DNA from: Gammaproteobacteria bacterium LSUCC0057
Lineage (GTDB): Bacteria > Pseudomonadota > Gammaproteobacteria > Pseudomonadales > Porticoccaceae
Direction: 5' to 3'
Assembly: GCA_004535795.1 (NCBI GenBank)
Contig: SPIA01000001.1
Coordinates: forward strand, 1 to 64,000
DNA: 64,000 bases
This document shows, piece after piece, positions 20,305 through 28,496 of this stretch (position 1 is the stretch's first letter; each line of letters starts with the position of its first letter). The translations under genes and the position numbers were made by a program. The notes beneath the pieces are model-generated. The model did no database searches. It saw only the letters and a list, made by a program, of their open reading frames with translations, and had not been told where the DNA came from.

Positions 20305-20493
20305 ATGAACCCTAACGCCACTGTCAAATCCCCCTGCGTGTCAGTCTGCTTGCTCAATGACGACGACATCTGCCTGGGTTGTTACCGCACCGCAGAGGAG
20401 ATCCGGTTGTGGATGAGTTACGACAACCGACAGCGCGAAGAGGTCAATCGCACTGCCGCCGAGCGCGGCCAGCAGCTGAATCCGTTTGCCTGA
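20305..20493 (+). CDS. DUF1289 small Cys-rich protein
   Basis: A 62-residue protein with four Cys in the pattern PCVSVC-x7-CLGC (Cys11, 15, 23, 26), followed by the RTAEEIRLWMSYDNRQREEV helix region that marks DUF1289. The Cys set suggests a zinc or iron-sulfur site; no function is established. It probably shares a transcript with the upstream NudL-like gene. Its stop codon is one base from the stop of the convergent corB gene. Confidence 0.88.
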   Translation: MNPNATVKSPCVSVCLLNDDDICLGCYRTAEEIRLWMSYDNRQREEVNRTAAERGQQLNPFA

Positions 20494-20494
20494 A

Positions 20495-21769
20495 TTACTC
20501 TTCGTCGCTGCTGTGCTGCAGCGCGCGCGCCTCAAACTGTTCGATCATGTTGCCTTGAATCGACAGCGTAGTGAACCGGTAACCACCGATAACAAAACAG
20601 ACATTGCCCTCGGGAATGCTCTCCAGCTGCTCCAGCGCTAGGCCGTTGAGTGTCTTCGGGCCATCTTTGGGCAGTGCCCAACCGGTGGCTTTGTTGATAT
20701 CGCGGATTGAAGCGACGCCGGCAATGCGGTAGTTGTGGTTGGTGAGTGGTTCAATTTCGTTCTGCTCGGCGATGCCGGTGTCGGTGAAGTCGCCGACAAT
20801 CTCCTCGAGAATATCCTCCAGCGTCACCAGTCCCTGCACTTCGCCGTATTCGTCCACCACGGCGGCAAAGTGTTGGCGGCTCTCTTTAAAATTGATCAGT
20901 TGGTTGGCCAGCGAGGTGCTCTCGGGGATGAAGTAGGGCTCCTCGGCAAAACGTTTCAGGGCGCTGTGGGTGACGCTTTCGCCGCGCAGTAGGTGGTTGA
21001 GCTTGCGGACGTGAAAGACCCCGACCCAGTTGTTGATGTCACCCTGGTAGAGCGGTGTGCGGGTGAAGTTGCTGGTGATTAACTTTTCAACGATCAGCTC
21101 GATCGGGTCGTCGAGATTAATCCCCTGAATCTCTGCTCTGGGGATCATAATGTCCTCGATAGTGACGGTCTCAAGGTCGAGCAAGCCCTTGAGCATATTT
21201 TGGTGGTCGCCGGAAATTTTGTGGCCGCTGGCGTCGACCACGGTGCGCAGCTCTTCGGTATCCAGCGCATCGTCCTGACCCTTTTCCGGGTCAAAGCCGA
21301 GCAGGCGAATAATGGAATTGGTTAACTTGTTGATGGCCCACACCAGTGGCGCCAAAATCTGCGACAGCGGTCGCAGGATGTGGCTCGCCTTAAACGCGAC
21401 CCACTCGGGATTTTGCGCGGCTATGGTTTTTGGTGTCACCTCAGAAAAGACCAGCATCATGATTGTCAGCACCGCGGTGGCCACCCAGGGACCGGCCACT
21501 TCGCCGACATAGATGACCGCCAAGGCGTTGGCCATGATTGCGGCGAGAATATTGACGGCGTTGTTGCCGACCAGGATCAAGCTGATTAATTTGTCTGGTG
21601 TCGCCAGCAGCTTAGCGGCGCGGCGCGCCCCCGAGCTCTTCTTGCGCTGGTGCTTGAGTCGGTAGCGGTTGAGCGACATCATGCCGGTTTCTGAGCCGGA
21701 GAAAAAAGCCGATACACACAGCAGCGCCATCAGCGTCAACCATAGAGTCAGAGTTTGTGAGTCTTCCAA
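20495..21769 (-). CDS. corB: CNNM/CorB-family membrane protein (YfjD-like)
   Basis: This 424-residue protein has the DUF21/CNNM membrane domain (helices near residues 5-25, 60-85 and 95-115, with FFSGSETGMMSLNRYRLKH), a pair of CBS domains (about 190-310, e.g. MIPRAEIQGINLDD and VVDEYGEVQGLVTLEDILEEIVGDF), and a C-terminal CorC_HlyC domain ending GGYRFTTLSIQGNMIEQF. Homologues take part in magnesium and cobalt transport or resistance. The corB-ypjD pair divergent from ffh is conserved in gammaproteobacteria. Confidence 0.93.
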   Translation of the reverse strand: MEDSQTLTLWLTLMALLCVSAFFSGSETGMMSLNRYRLKHQRKKSSGARRAAKLLATPDKLISLILVGNNAVNILAAIMANALAVIYVGEVAGPWVATAVLTIMMLVFSEVTPKTIAAQNPEWVAFKASHILRPLSQILAPLVWAINKLTNSIIRLLGFDPEKGQDDALDTEELRTVVDASGHKISGDHQNMLKGLLDLETVTIEDIMIPRAEIQGINLDDPIELIVEKLITSNFTRTPLYQGDINNWVGVFHVRKLNHLLRGESVTHSALKRFAEEPYFIPESTSLANQLINFKESRQHFAAVVDEYGEVQGLVTLEDILEEIVGDFTDTGIAEQNEIEPLTNHNYRIAGVASIRDINKATGWALPKDGPKTLNGLALEQLESIPEGNVCFVIGGYRFTTLSIQGNMIEQFEARALQHSSDEE

Positions 21770-21835
21770 ACGGGGTAATCCTCAAAATGATAGGCAGTTA
21801 TGGTCGCTCAGTTGCTGCGGGCTGGCAAGGGTCAC

Positions 21836-22636
21836 TCAGAGAACGAACTCGAGTACGAATTTACTGCCGACGTAGCCCAGCACAATGGCACCAAAGCCGG
21901 CCCAGGTGAGTCGCACTGCGGTGTAGCCGCGCCAGCCAAGACGGTGCCGTCCCCATAACAAAATGGCAAAAAATAACCAGGCGATCAGCGAAAAGACTAC
22001 TTTGTGCAGCAGGTGTTGTGCGGTGAAATCCTCGTAGTAGAGGAAGCCGCTGAGCAGTGATAGGGTGAGCAGAATCTGTCCGATCCAGACAAATTCAAAC
22101 AGCAGCGCCTCCATAGTTTGCAGTGGCGGCAGTCGGCGCATGAAGGCATTTTGGTGTTTGTGATGGAGCTGCCAATCCTGATAGGCGACTAGTAACGCTT
22201 GCAGCGCGGCGACGGTGAGCAGGCTGTAGGCGAGCAGGGAGATGACGATATGGCCCTGCAGCTGGGGTGATAACTGTAGCGCCGCGCCTTGCGGCGCCAG
22301 CAGCGCGCCGGCCAAAAACAGCGCCGCCGCCGGTAGCAGCAGCGGATAAAGATTATCTATGGGTTTGCGCAGTGCACTGGTCCACACCACCAAATTAACC
22401 ACCGCGCTGATCAATGCCAACACCTTGAGCAAGCCCAGGTCGAGTCCGCCGCTGCTGCGCAGCAGCTGGTGGGCAGCGACCAAATGCAGCGCGATGGCGA
22501 TGCCGAGTGCGCCGTTAAACAGGCCGCCGGTGGTGCGCCGACGCAACAGTGCCGCCGCGGCGTAGCCGAGCAGGCTGAGCAGCACCAGCGCGGTAGTGAG
22601 CGCGGCAGAGTTGGCGTTGAGGGCGGTTGCGGGCAT
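21836..22636 (-). CDS. ypjD: Cytochrome c assembly family membrane protein (YpjD)
   Basis: A 266-residue integral membrane protein with about eight hydrophobic segments and the CcsA/CcmC-type core (HIVISLLAYSLLTVAALQALLVAY). The fold handles haem in cytochrome c maturation proteins, but YpjD's own role is not established. I take the ATG of MPATALNANS; a GTG 12 codons upstream is also possible. It lies 66 bases before corB on the same strand, and divergent from ffh. Confidence 0.88.
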   Translation of the reverse strand: MPATALNANSAALTTALVLLSLLGYAAAALLRRRTTGGLFNGALGIAIALHLVAAHQLLRSSGGLDLGLLKVLALISAVVNLVVWTSALRKPIDNLYPLLLPAAALFLAGALLAPQGAALQLSPQLQGHIVISLLAYSLLTVAALQALLVAYQDWQLHHKHQNAFMRRLPPLQTMEALLFEFVWIGQILLTLSLLSGFLYYEDFTAQHLLHKVVFSLIAWLFFAILLWGRHRLGWRGYTAVRLTWAGFGAIVLGYVGSKFVLEFVL

Positions 22637-22771
22637 GGTCGATACCTGTAAGTCAGGTGAGGAGTTTGTCACAATAGCCCGCGCTGGTGAAGCGCCACGG
22701 CGCCGGCGCAGTAAAATTTTTCAGCGCTTTTGGGTATACTGGCGCGGAGAAATTATCTTGGAAAATTCACT

Positions 22772-24190
22772 ATGGCCATTTTTGATTCGCTCAGTGACCG
22801 GCTCTCCGCCTCGCTGAAAAAAATTACCGGCAAGGCGACGCTGTCTGAGAACAACATTGCTGAGACCCTGCGCGAAGTGCGCATGGCTCTGCTGGATGCC
22901 GACGTCGCGCTGCCGGTCGTCAAGCACTTTGTCGAGCAGGTCAAACAGCGCGCGATCGGCAAAGAGGTCAGCGCCAGCCTCAACCCCGGCCAGCAATTTT
23001 TGAAGATTGTTCAAAGCGAGCTCGAGACTATGATGGGCGGCGAGAATGCCGCGCTCGATCTCGCCGCGCAGCCGCCAGCAGTGGTATTGATGGCCGGACT
23101 GCAGGGTGCAGGTAAGACTACCTCGGCGGCCAAGCTGGCGCGCTATCTCGCCGAGCGCGAGAAGAAAAAAGTGATGTTAGTGTCGGTGGATATCTATCGC
23201 CCGGCAGCCATCGAGCAGCTGCAGCGCCTCAGCGACGAGGTGGGTGCGACCTTCTTCCCCTCCAGCGTTGATCAGCAGCCCAGCGCCATTGTCGAAGCGG
23301 CACTGGCAGAGGCGCGCACCCAATTTTTTGACGTGGTGATTGTCGACACCGCCGGCCGCCTGCATGTCGATGGTGAGATGATGGCAGAGATCAAGGCTGT
23401 GCACGCGGTGGCCAAGCCGGTCGAGACGCTGTTCGTCATCGATGCCATGATCGGCCAAGATGCAGTCAATACCGCCAGTGCCTTCAATGAGGCGCTGCCA
23501 CTGACTGGGGTGGTGTTGACCAAAGTCGACGGCGATACCCGCGGCGGTGCCGCGCTGTCGGTGCGTCATGTCACCGGCAAGCCGGTTAAGTTCCTCGGTG
23601 TCGGTGAAAAAGTCGATGCGCTGGAGCCGTTCCATCCCGAGCGCATAGCCTCGCGCATACTGGGTATGGGCGATGTGCTGTCACTGATTGAAGAGGTGGA
23701 GCGCAAGGTCGATCGCAAAAAGGCCGACCAGCTGGCGCAAAAGGTCATTAAAGGTAAAAGTTTTGATCTTGAAGATTTGCGCGACCAGCTCCAACAGATG
23801 CAGAACCTCGGTGGTATGGCGGGGATGCTGGAGAAAATGCCGGGTATGGGCAACATGAGCCAGGCGCTGGAAAAGTCCAATGCCGGCGCGCAGTTTGGCA
23901 AGATGGAGGTGATCATCAACTCGATGACGCCGGCCGAGCGGCGCAACCCCGACATCCTTAACGGTTCGCGCAAACGCCGTATCACGGTTGGCTCGGGTAC
24001 TACTATTCAAGATCTCAACCGGCTGTTAAAGCAGCACAAGCAGATGGCTAAGATGATGAAGAAGATGAAGGGCAAAGGCATGCAGCAGATGATGCGCGGG
24101 ATGGGCGGCATGCTCGGCCAAGGGGGGATGCCAGGCGGCGGATCGATGCCCGGTGGCGGCTTGCCGCCCAAAGGCTTTGGTGGTTTTTAG
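22772..24190 (+). CDS. ffh: Signal recognition particle protein Ffh
   Basis: Ffh binds 4.5S RNA and the signal sequences of nascent membrane proteins. The 472-residue protein has an N domain, a GTPase G domain (GLQGAGKTTSAAKLA, DTAGRLHVD, TKVDGDTRGGAALS) and a methionine-rich M domain ending in many GM and GGMPGG repeats. The start is the ATG of MAIFDSLSDRL; 14 further upstream codons in frame are unconserved. A possible -10 TATACT lies at 22735-22740. Confidence 0.98.
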   Translation: MAIFDSLSDRLSASLKKITGKATLSENNIAETLREVRMALLDADVALPVVKHFVEQVKQRAIGKEVSASLNPGQQFLKIVQSELETMMGGENAALDLAAQPPAVVLMAGLQGAGKTTSAAKLARYLAEREKKKVMLVSVDIYRPAAIEQLQRLSDEVGATFFPSSVDQQPSAIVEAALAEARTQFFDVVIVDTAGRLHVDGEMMAEIKAVHAVAKPVETLFVIDAMIGQDAVNTASAFNEALPLTGVVLTKVDGDTRGGAALSVRHVTGKPVKFLGVGEKVDALEPFHPERIASRILGMGDVLSLIEEVERKVDRKKADQLAQKVIKGKSFDLEDLRDQLQQMQNLGGMAGMLEKMPGMGNMSQALEKSNAGAQFGKMEVIINSMTPAERRNPDILNGSRKRRITVGSGTTIQDLNRLLKQHKQMAKMMKKMKGKGMQQMMRGMGGMLGQGGMPGGGSMPGGGLPPKGFGGF

Positions 24191-24230
24191 TGCGCCGCGG
24201 ATAACAGTTTCAATCTGCGCCGGTTTGGCG

Positions 24231-24236
24231 TAAAAT
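24231..24236 (+). promoter_or_regulatory. Candidate -10 element of the rpsP operon
   Basis: TAAAAT at 24231-24236 in the 153-bp spacer between ffh and rpsP resembles a sigma-70 -10 box. The -35 region (TTTCAA at 24208) is a poor match. The rest of the spacer holds no gene. Confidence 0.35.
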
Positions 24237-24343
24237 GCGCGCCCGCTGTGCGGGGTGGGTGGTGTAGCCCCCCAGAGTTGGACACAATTAGCTAATTTAA
24301 CTGTTCGGGCGCCGGCAGGCGGTTCGATAATAGGATTTTACAG

Positions 24344-24595
24344 ATGGTAACTATTCGCTTGGCACGTGGCGGCGCAAAAAAACGCCCCTTCTACCACATC
24401 ACGGTCTCCGACTCTCGCAATGCACGCGATGGTCGCCATATTGAGCGCATCGGCTTTTTCAACCCAGTCGCGCGCGGCAACGAAGAGCGCCTGCGCCTAG
24501 ATTTGGAGCGCGCATCATTCTGGCAGGGACAAGGTGCCCAGGTCAGCGACCGCGTCAAGGCGTTGCTGAAAGAGGCGAGCAAGCAAGCCGCTTGA
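24344..24595 (+). CDS. rpsP: 30S ribosomal protein S16
   Basis: S16 (83 residues) binds 16S rRNA early in 30S assembly. The opening [19 protein letters not shown] and the segment [15 protein letters not shown] are the family signature. It begins the rpsP-rimM-trmD-rplS operon conserved across proteobacteria, four bases before rimM. Confidence 0.99.
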   Translation: MVTIRLARGGAKKRPFYHITVSDSRNARDGRHIERIGFFNPVARGNEERLRLDLERASFWQGQGAQVSDRVKALLKEASKQAA

Positions 24596-24599
24596 GCCG

Positions 24600-25130
24600 A
24601 TGAGTAGTGAGTGCGGCGAGTTGATGGTAATTGGCCGGCTCACCGCCGTCTACGGGGTGCGTGGTTGGGTAAAAGTGCACGCCTTTGGGGATGAACCCGA
24701 ACAGATTTTTGACTACCAACCCTGGCAGATCGCTGAGCGCGATGGCAGCTGGCGTCAACTTGAGGTCGACCAGTGGCGACGCCACGGCAGTGGTCTGGTG
24801 GCACACATTGTAGGCGTTGACGACCGCGATATCGCCCGACAACTCTGCCAGCGCGACCTCTGGGCGCCGCTGACGGTGCTGCCAGTGCTCGCCGATGGGG
24901 AGTACTACTGGCGAGAACTGATAGGGTTGCGCGCCGTGACCGCTGCCGGTGTCGACCTCGGTGTCATCTCATCGCTGTTGGAGACTGGGGCCAACGACGT
25001 ATTGGTGGTGTCGGCCGACAGTCACAGTTGTGACGACCGGGAGAGGTTGCTGCCCTACAGCGACAATGTGGTTTTAGCAGTCGATCTCGGTGCTGGCAGG
25101 TTGCAGGTCGAGTGGGATCCAGAATTTTAA
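24600..25130 (+). CDS. rimM: Ribosome maturation factor RimM
   Basis: RimM (176 residues) assists maturation of the 30S head and binds S19. The N-terminal domain has VIGRLTAVYGVRGWVKVHAF and the C-terminal PRC-barrel domain has YYWRELIGLRAVTAAGVDLGVI with the closing LLPYSDNVVLAVDLGAGRL. The start lies 4 bases after the rpsP stop; an internal ATG at codon 9 is an alternative. Confidence 0.97.
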   Translation: MSSECGELMVIGRLTAVYGVRGWVKVHAFGDEPEQIFDYQPWQIAERDGSWRQLEVDQWRRHGSGLVAHIVGVDDRDIARQLCQRDLWAPLTVLPVLADGEYYWRELIGLRAVTAAGVDLGVISSLLETGANDVLVVSADSHSCDDRERLLPYSDNVVLAVDLGAGRLQVEWDPEF

Positions 25131-25160
25131 ACGGGCATTTCTAAACAGACGGGTGGCGCC

Positions 25161-25943
25161 ATGAAAATTGCAGTCATCAGTCTGTTCCCGGAGATGTTCG
25201 ACGCTGTCAGCGGTTACGGTGTCAGCGGGCGTGCAGTTGAGCGCGGTACAGTGGAGTTGGGTTGTTTTAACCCGCGGCAATTTACTAGCGATCGCCATCA
25301 GACGGTAGACGACCGCCCTTATGGTGGTGGACCGGGGATGGTGATGTTGGCCGAGCCGCTGCGCTGCGCAGTGCAGGCCGCTCGGCAGTGGTTGTTGGCG
25401 CGCGGTATCGACCCTTGCGAATGCCCGGTGGTTTATCTTTCGCCGCAGGGCCAGGTGGTCGAGCAGTCACTGTTGCAGCAGGCGAGCCGCTGGCCGGGTG
25501 TAATTTTTATCGCCGGCCGCTACGAGGGTGTCGACGAGCGGTTTATTGAGCTCGAGGTCGACCTCGAGTGGTCGATCGGCGACTATGTGCTGAGCGGTGG
25601 TGAGCTGCCGGCGATGGTAGTGATTGACGCCATGGTTAGACTGCTGCCCGGGGTGTTGGGCCATGCCGACTCGGCGGCACAAGATTCGTTCGCCGAGGGG
25701 GTTTTGGATTGCCCCCATTACACCCGCCCAATGATCTATCAGGGGTTGTCGGTGCCGGAGATACTGCTCGGCGGCGACCACCAAAAAATTGCGCGCTGGC
25801 GCAGTGAGCAGGCGCTGTTGCGCACCGCTCAGCGCCGGCCAGAGTTGTTGGACCGATTGCAGCTCACACAGGAGCAGCAATCTCTACTCACGGAGATGAG
25901 TGCCGCGCTGGTCAATGAGGACAAATTATCGTCCTCCTCTTGA
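25161..25943 (+). CDS. trmD: tRNA (guanine-37 N1)-methyltransferase
   Basis: TrmD methylates G37 next to the anticodon using S-adenosylmethionine and prevents frameshifting. The 260-residue SPOUT enzyme opens MKIAVISLFPEMFDAV, has DDRPYGGGPGMVM, and carries the trefoil-knot cofactor site in YEGVDERF and SIGDYVLSGGELPAM. Third gene of the rpsP operon. Confidence 0.98.
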   Translation: MKIAVISLFPEMFDAVSGYGVSGRAVERGTVELGCFNPRQFTSDRHQTVDDRPYGGGPGMVMLAEPLRCAVQAARQWLLARGIDPCECPVVYLSPQGQVVEQSLLQQASRWPGVIFIAGRYEGVDERFIELEVDLEWSIGDYVLSGGELPAMVVIDAMVRLLPGVLGHADSAAQDSFAEGVLDCPHYTRPMIYQGLSVPEILLGGDHQKIARWRSEQALLRTAQRRPELLDRLQLTQEQQSLLTEMSAALVNEDKLSSSS

Positions 25944-26015
25944 TGCAGAGCTCTAAACCAGGCGGCTTGCCGCCAACCATGACGTGTCGCTGTGCGACCC
26001 AATTGAGGAGCAAAA

Positions 26016-26372
26016 ATGAGTAATAAGACCCCAATCATCGCTGCCATTGAAGCAGAACAGATGAGCAAAGAGATTCCCCACTTCAGCCCTGGTGATACCG
26101 TGGTCGTGCAGGTGCGAGTGAAAGAGGGCGCGCGCGAGCGTCTGCAGGCTTTCGAGGGCGTGGTGATTGCCAAGCGCAATCGCGGCCTCAACTCCGCCTT
26201 CACGGTGCGCAAGATCTCCAGTGGTATCGGTGTTGAACGCAGCTTCCAGAGCTACAGTCCGCTGGTTGAGAGTATTGCCGTCAAGCGCCGCGGTGCCGTG
26301 CGCCGCGCCAAGCTCTACTACTTGCGCGATCGCTCTGGTCGTTCCGCACGCATCAAAGAGAAGCTCGGTTAA
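26016..26372 (+). CDS. rplS: 50S ribosomal protein L19
   Basis: L19 (118 residues) sits at the 30S-50S interface. Family features are [46 protein letters not shown] and the basic C-terminus [30 protein letters not shown] ribosome site precedes it. Last gene of the operon. Confidence 0.99.
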   Translation: MSNKTPIIAAIEAEQMSKEIPHFSPGDTVVVQVRVKEGARERLQAFEGVVIAKRNRGLNSAFTVRKISSGIGVERSFQSYSPLVESIAVKRRGAVRRAKLYYLRDRSGRSARIKEKLG

Positions 26373-26390
26373 GCGACTCGGTTGCGGTAT

Positions 26391-26421
26391 AAAACGGTCT
26401 CTTAGGAGGCCGTTTTTTTTT
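26391..26421 (+). terminator. Intrinsic terminator of the rpsP-rplS operon
   Basis: Arms 26394-26401 and 26406-26413 (one G-U pair) with flanking A and T pairs, a 4-base loop, and a T-run to 26421, 20 bases after rplS. Confidence 0.9.
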
Positions 26422-26658
26422 GTCTAAAAAAGCAACTGAGCTAATATTAACTAAAAAAATAAATTTAAATTACTAAACGTTCTAGATCGGGCCCATCCCC
26501 TTCCTGCAGCCGCCAATAGTAAGAAGTTACTTTAAGTTGTGCAGTCAGGATGATGTTTTGTCGAACTAAAAAAATAGCGCTACACGAGCCGTCCGACGGG
26601 CGTTAGCGCCACCTTGTAACCCCATTGTTTTTTATCACTTTTTTCCAATCTGACGGTG
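26422..26658. other. AT-rich non-coding spacer before the dcw cluster
   Basis: After the rplS terminator there is a stretch of about 55 bases almost entirely A and T (26422-26476), then mixed sequence, with no frame that resembles a gene. It separates the ribosomal operon from the division cluster and may hold upstream promoter elements. Confidence 0.5.
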
Positions 26659-26687
26659 TTGACTTTGTTATCTTAGGGCAATAGTGT
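26659..26687 (+). promoter_or_regulatory. Candidate mraZ (dcw) promoter
   Basis: TTGACT at 26659-26664 is a good -35 element. With a 17-base spacer the -10 would be TAGTGT (26682-26687), a weak match. The predicted start is close to 26694, directly before the MraZ repeats, as in E. coli Pmra. Confidence 0.5.
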
Positions 26688-26694
26688 TAGCAAA

Positions 26695-26719
26695 TGGAAA
26701 AAAGTGGGGAAAAGTGGGT
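26695..26719 (+). promoter_or_regulatory. MraZ operator: three 10-base-spaced TGG repeats
   Basis: TGGAA (26695), TGGGG (26705) and TGGGT (26715) are direct repeats with exact 10-base period and 5-base AAAAG spacers. E. coli MraZ binds TGGGN repeats separated by 5 bases just after its own promoter. Here they lie about 85 bases before the mraZ start, pointing to autoregulation of the dcw cluster. Confidence 0.75.
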
Positions 26720-26801
26720 TGCCGGCCAGTTGGGCGACTCGCAGTGGTGCAGTCCGGCTCAGGTGCCGGCGCAGCTTCCCCCAATAACCGGGGTGTAAGG
26801 C

Positions 26802-27269
26802 GTGTTTCGAGGCAGTGATCCAATCAATATGGACGCGAAAGGGCGGATGGCTATTCCGACCCGCTATCGTGCCCTATTGGCGGAGCTCTGTGCCGGAGAG
26901 TTGGTGGTCACTATCGATATGAAGTCGACCTGCCTGACGCTGTCGCCGCTGCCCGAGTGGCGGCGCTTTGAGGAGAAAGTCGCGGCGCTGCCCGCGCTCG
27001 ATCCGCTCGGCGAGATGCTCAGCCGCTTTGTAGTCGGGCAAGCCAAAGATCTGCAGCTAGATGGCAGCGGCAGAGTCCTGCTGCCCACCGAATTGCGCGA
27101 CTACGCCCAACTGGAGAAAAAACTGGTATTGGTCGGTCGCACGCAGCGCCTCGAGATCTGGAGCGAAGAGAACTGGAACCGCGAGCGCGACAAGTCGCAG
27201 CAGAGCTATCGCGCCATGTTGCAAGAGCCCGGTGCGATTACCGACGCATTAAAAAATCTCTCCTGGTAG
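26802..27269 (+). CDS. mraZ: Transcriptional regulator MraZ
   Basis: MraZ (155 residues) is a ring-forming DNA-binding repressor of the dcw cluster. It has two AbrB-like half domains: MFRGSDPINMDAKGRMAIPTRYR at the N-terminus and LQLDGSGRVLLPTELRDYA in the second half, each with the DxxGR signature. The start is GTG at 26802, three bases after the stop of an in-frame upstream frame. First gene of the cluster. Confidence 0.97.
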   Translation: MFRGSDPINMDAKGRMAIPTRYRALLAELCAGELVVTIDMKSTCLTLSPLPEWRRFEEKVAALPALDPLGEMLSRFVVGQAKDLQLDGSGRVLLPTELRDYAQLEKKLVLVGRTQRLEIWSEENWNRERDKSQQSYRAMLQEPGAITDALKNLSW

Positions 27270-27279
27270 TGGTGGCCAG

Positions 27280-28206
27280 ATGAGCGAACACACAACAGTC
27301 CTACTCGATGAGGCGGTCGCTGCGCTGGTGGTCAACCCCGACGGCTGCTATGTCGACGGCACTTTTGGCCGCGGCGGTCACAGTGCGGCGATATTGGCGC
27401 AGCTGTCGTCTCGCGGACGGTTGCTGGCCATAGATAAAGACCTCGATGCCATCGCCGCCGGCCAGCAGCGCTTTGCCGGTGAGCCCCGGCTCGAATTAAT
27501 CCACGGCAGTTTTGCCGAGCTGCCAGCGCTTTTGGCGCAGCGCCAGCTGCTCGGCGCTATCGACGGTCTGCTGGTCGATCTCGGCGTCTCGTCGCCACAG
27601 CTCGACGAGGCGGAGCGCGGCTTTAGCTTTTTACGCGATGGCCCGTTGGATATGCGTATGGACACCAGTCGCGGTTTGTCGGCGGCGCAGTGGTTAGCTG
27701 AGGTCGATGAGAGTGAGTTAGCCGATGTGCTGTTTGAGTTGGGTGAGGAGCGCTTCGCCCGGCGCATGGCCAAGGCGCTGGTTGCTGCGCGCGCCAAAGC
27801 GCCGCTCACCCGCACCGTACAGCTGGCTGAGCTACTGGCTAGCGCACACCCGGCTTGGGAGCGCGGCAAGCACCCGGCGACCAAGGCGTTTCAAGCAATC
27901 CGTATTTATATCAACCGCGAGCTGGCCGATCTCGACCAGCTGTTGGAGCACTCAGTCGACTGCCTGAGCATTGCTGGACGGCTGGTGGCTATCAGTTTTC
28001 ACTCGCTGGAAGATCGCCGCGTCAAACGTTTCATTCGCGACCAGCAGCGCGGTCGCCAGCTGCCGCGCCATCTCCCTATTCCCGACGTTGAGCGCGGTGT
28101 GCGACTGCGCAAAGTCGGCGGCGCTATTAAGCCCAGTGCCGCTGAAATCGAGCGCAACGTGCGCGCGCGCAGCGCGGTGATGCGCGTTGCGGAGCGAGTC
28201 GCATGA
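27280..28206 (+). CDS. rsmH: 16S rRNA (cytosine-1402 N4)-methyltransferase
   Basis: RsmH (MraW) methylates C1402 at the decoding centre. The 308-residue protein opens HTTVLLDEAVAALV, has the SAM-binding YVDGTFGRGGHSAAIL and the DLGVSSPQLD motif, and ends with the basic SFHSLEDRRVKRF region. It overlaps ftsL by four bases (ATGA). Confidence 0.98.
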   Translation: MSEHTTVLLDEAVAALVVNPDGCYVDGTFGRGGHSAAILAQLSSRGRLLAIDKDLDAIAAGQQRFAGEPRLELIHGSFAELPALLAQRQLLGAIDGLLVDLGVSSPQLDEAERGFSFLRDGPLDMRMDTSRGLSAAQWLAEVDESELADVLFELGEERFARRMAKALVAARAKAPLTRTVQLAELLASAHPAWERGKHPATKAFQAIRIYINRELADLDQLLEHSVDCLSIAGRLVAISFHSLEDRRVKRFIRDQQRGRQLPRHLPIPDVERGVRLRKVGGAIKPSAAEIERNVRARSAVMRVAERVA

Positions 28207-28496
28207 GCCGCTCGCTGCGATCGCTGAGCACAGTCGTACTGTTATGGCTGGCAGTGCTGGCCTCGGCGCTGGCGGTGGCGGTGGTTAGTTATCAGTGTCG
28301 CGCTGCTTTCGCCGAGCTCGCCGAGCTGCAGCGCAGCGGTGAACGCCATCAGGAGCAGTATCGCTACCTGTTGTTGGAGCAGAGCGCCTACGGCTCTATG
28401 CAGCGGGTGGAGAGCGTCGCCGCAACCGAGCTGACCATGCGTGCACCCGCTAGTAGCGAGATCACCGTAGTCAGCGTTGCCCGAGGTGGTTTGTGA
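28203..28496 (+). CDS. ftsL: Cell division protein FtsL
   Basis: FtsL (97 residues) is a bitopic divisome protein that forms a coiled coil with FtsB and activates FtsWI. It has a short cytosolic start, one membrane helix (VVLLWLAVLASALAVAVVSY), then a periplasmic helix. Identification rests on size, topology and position between rsmH and ftsI; sequence in this family is poorly conserved. Confidence 0.9.
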   Translation: MSRSLRSLSTVVLLWLAVLASALAVAVVSYQCRAAFAELAELQRSGERHQEQYRYLLLEQSAYGSMQRVESVAATELTMRAPASSEITVVSVARGGL

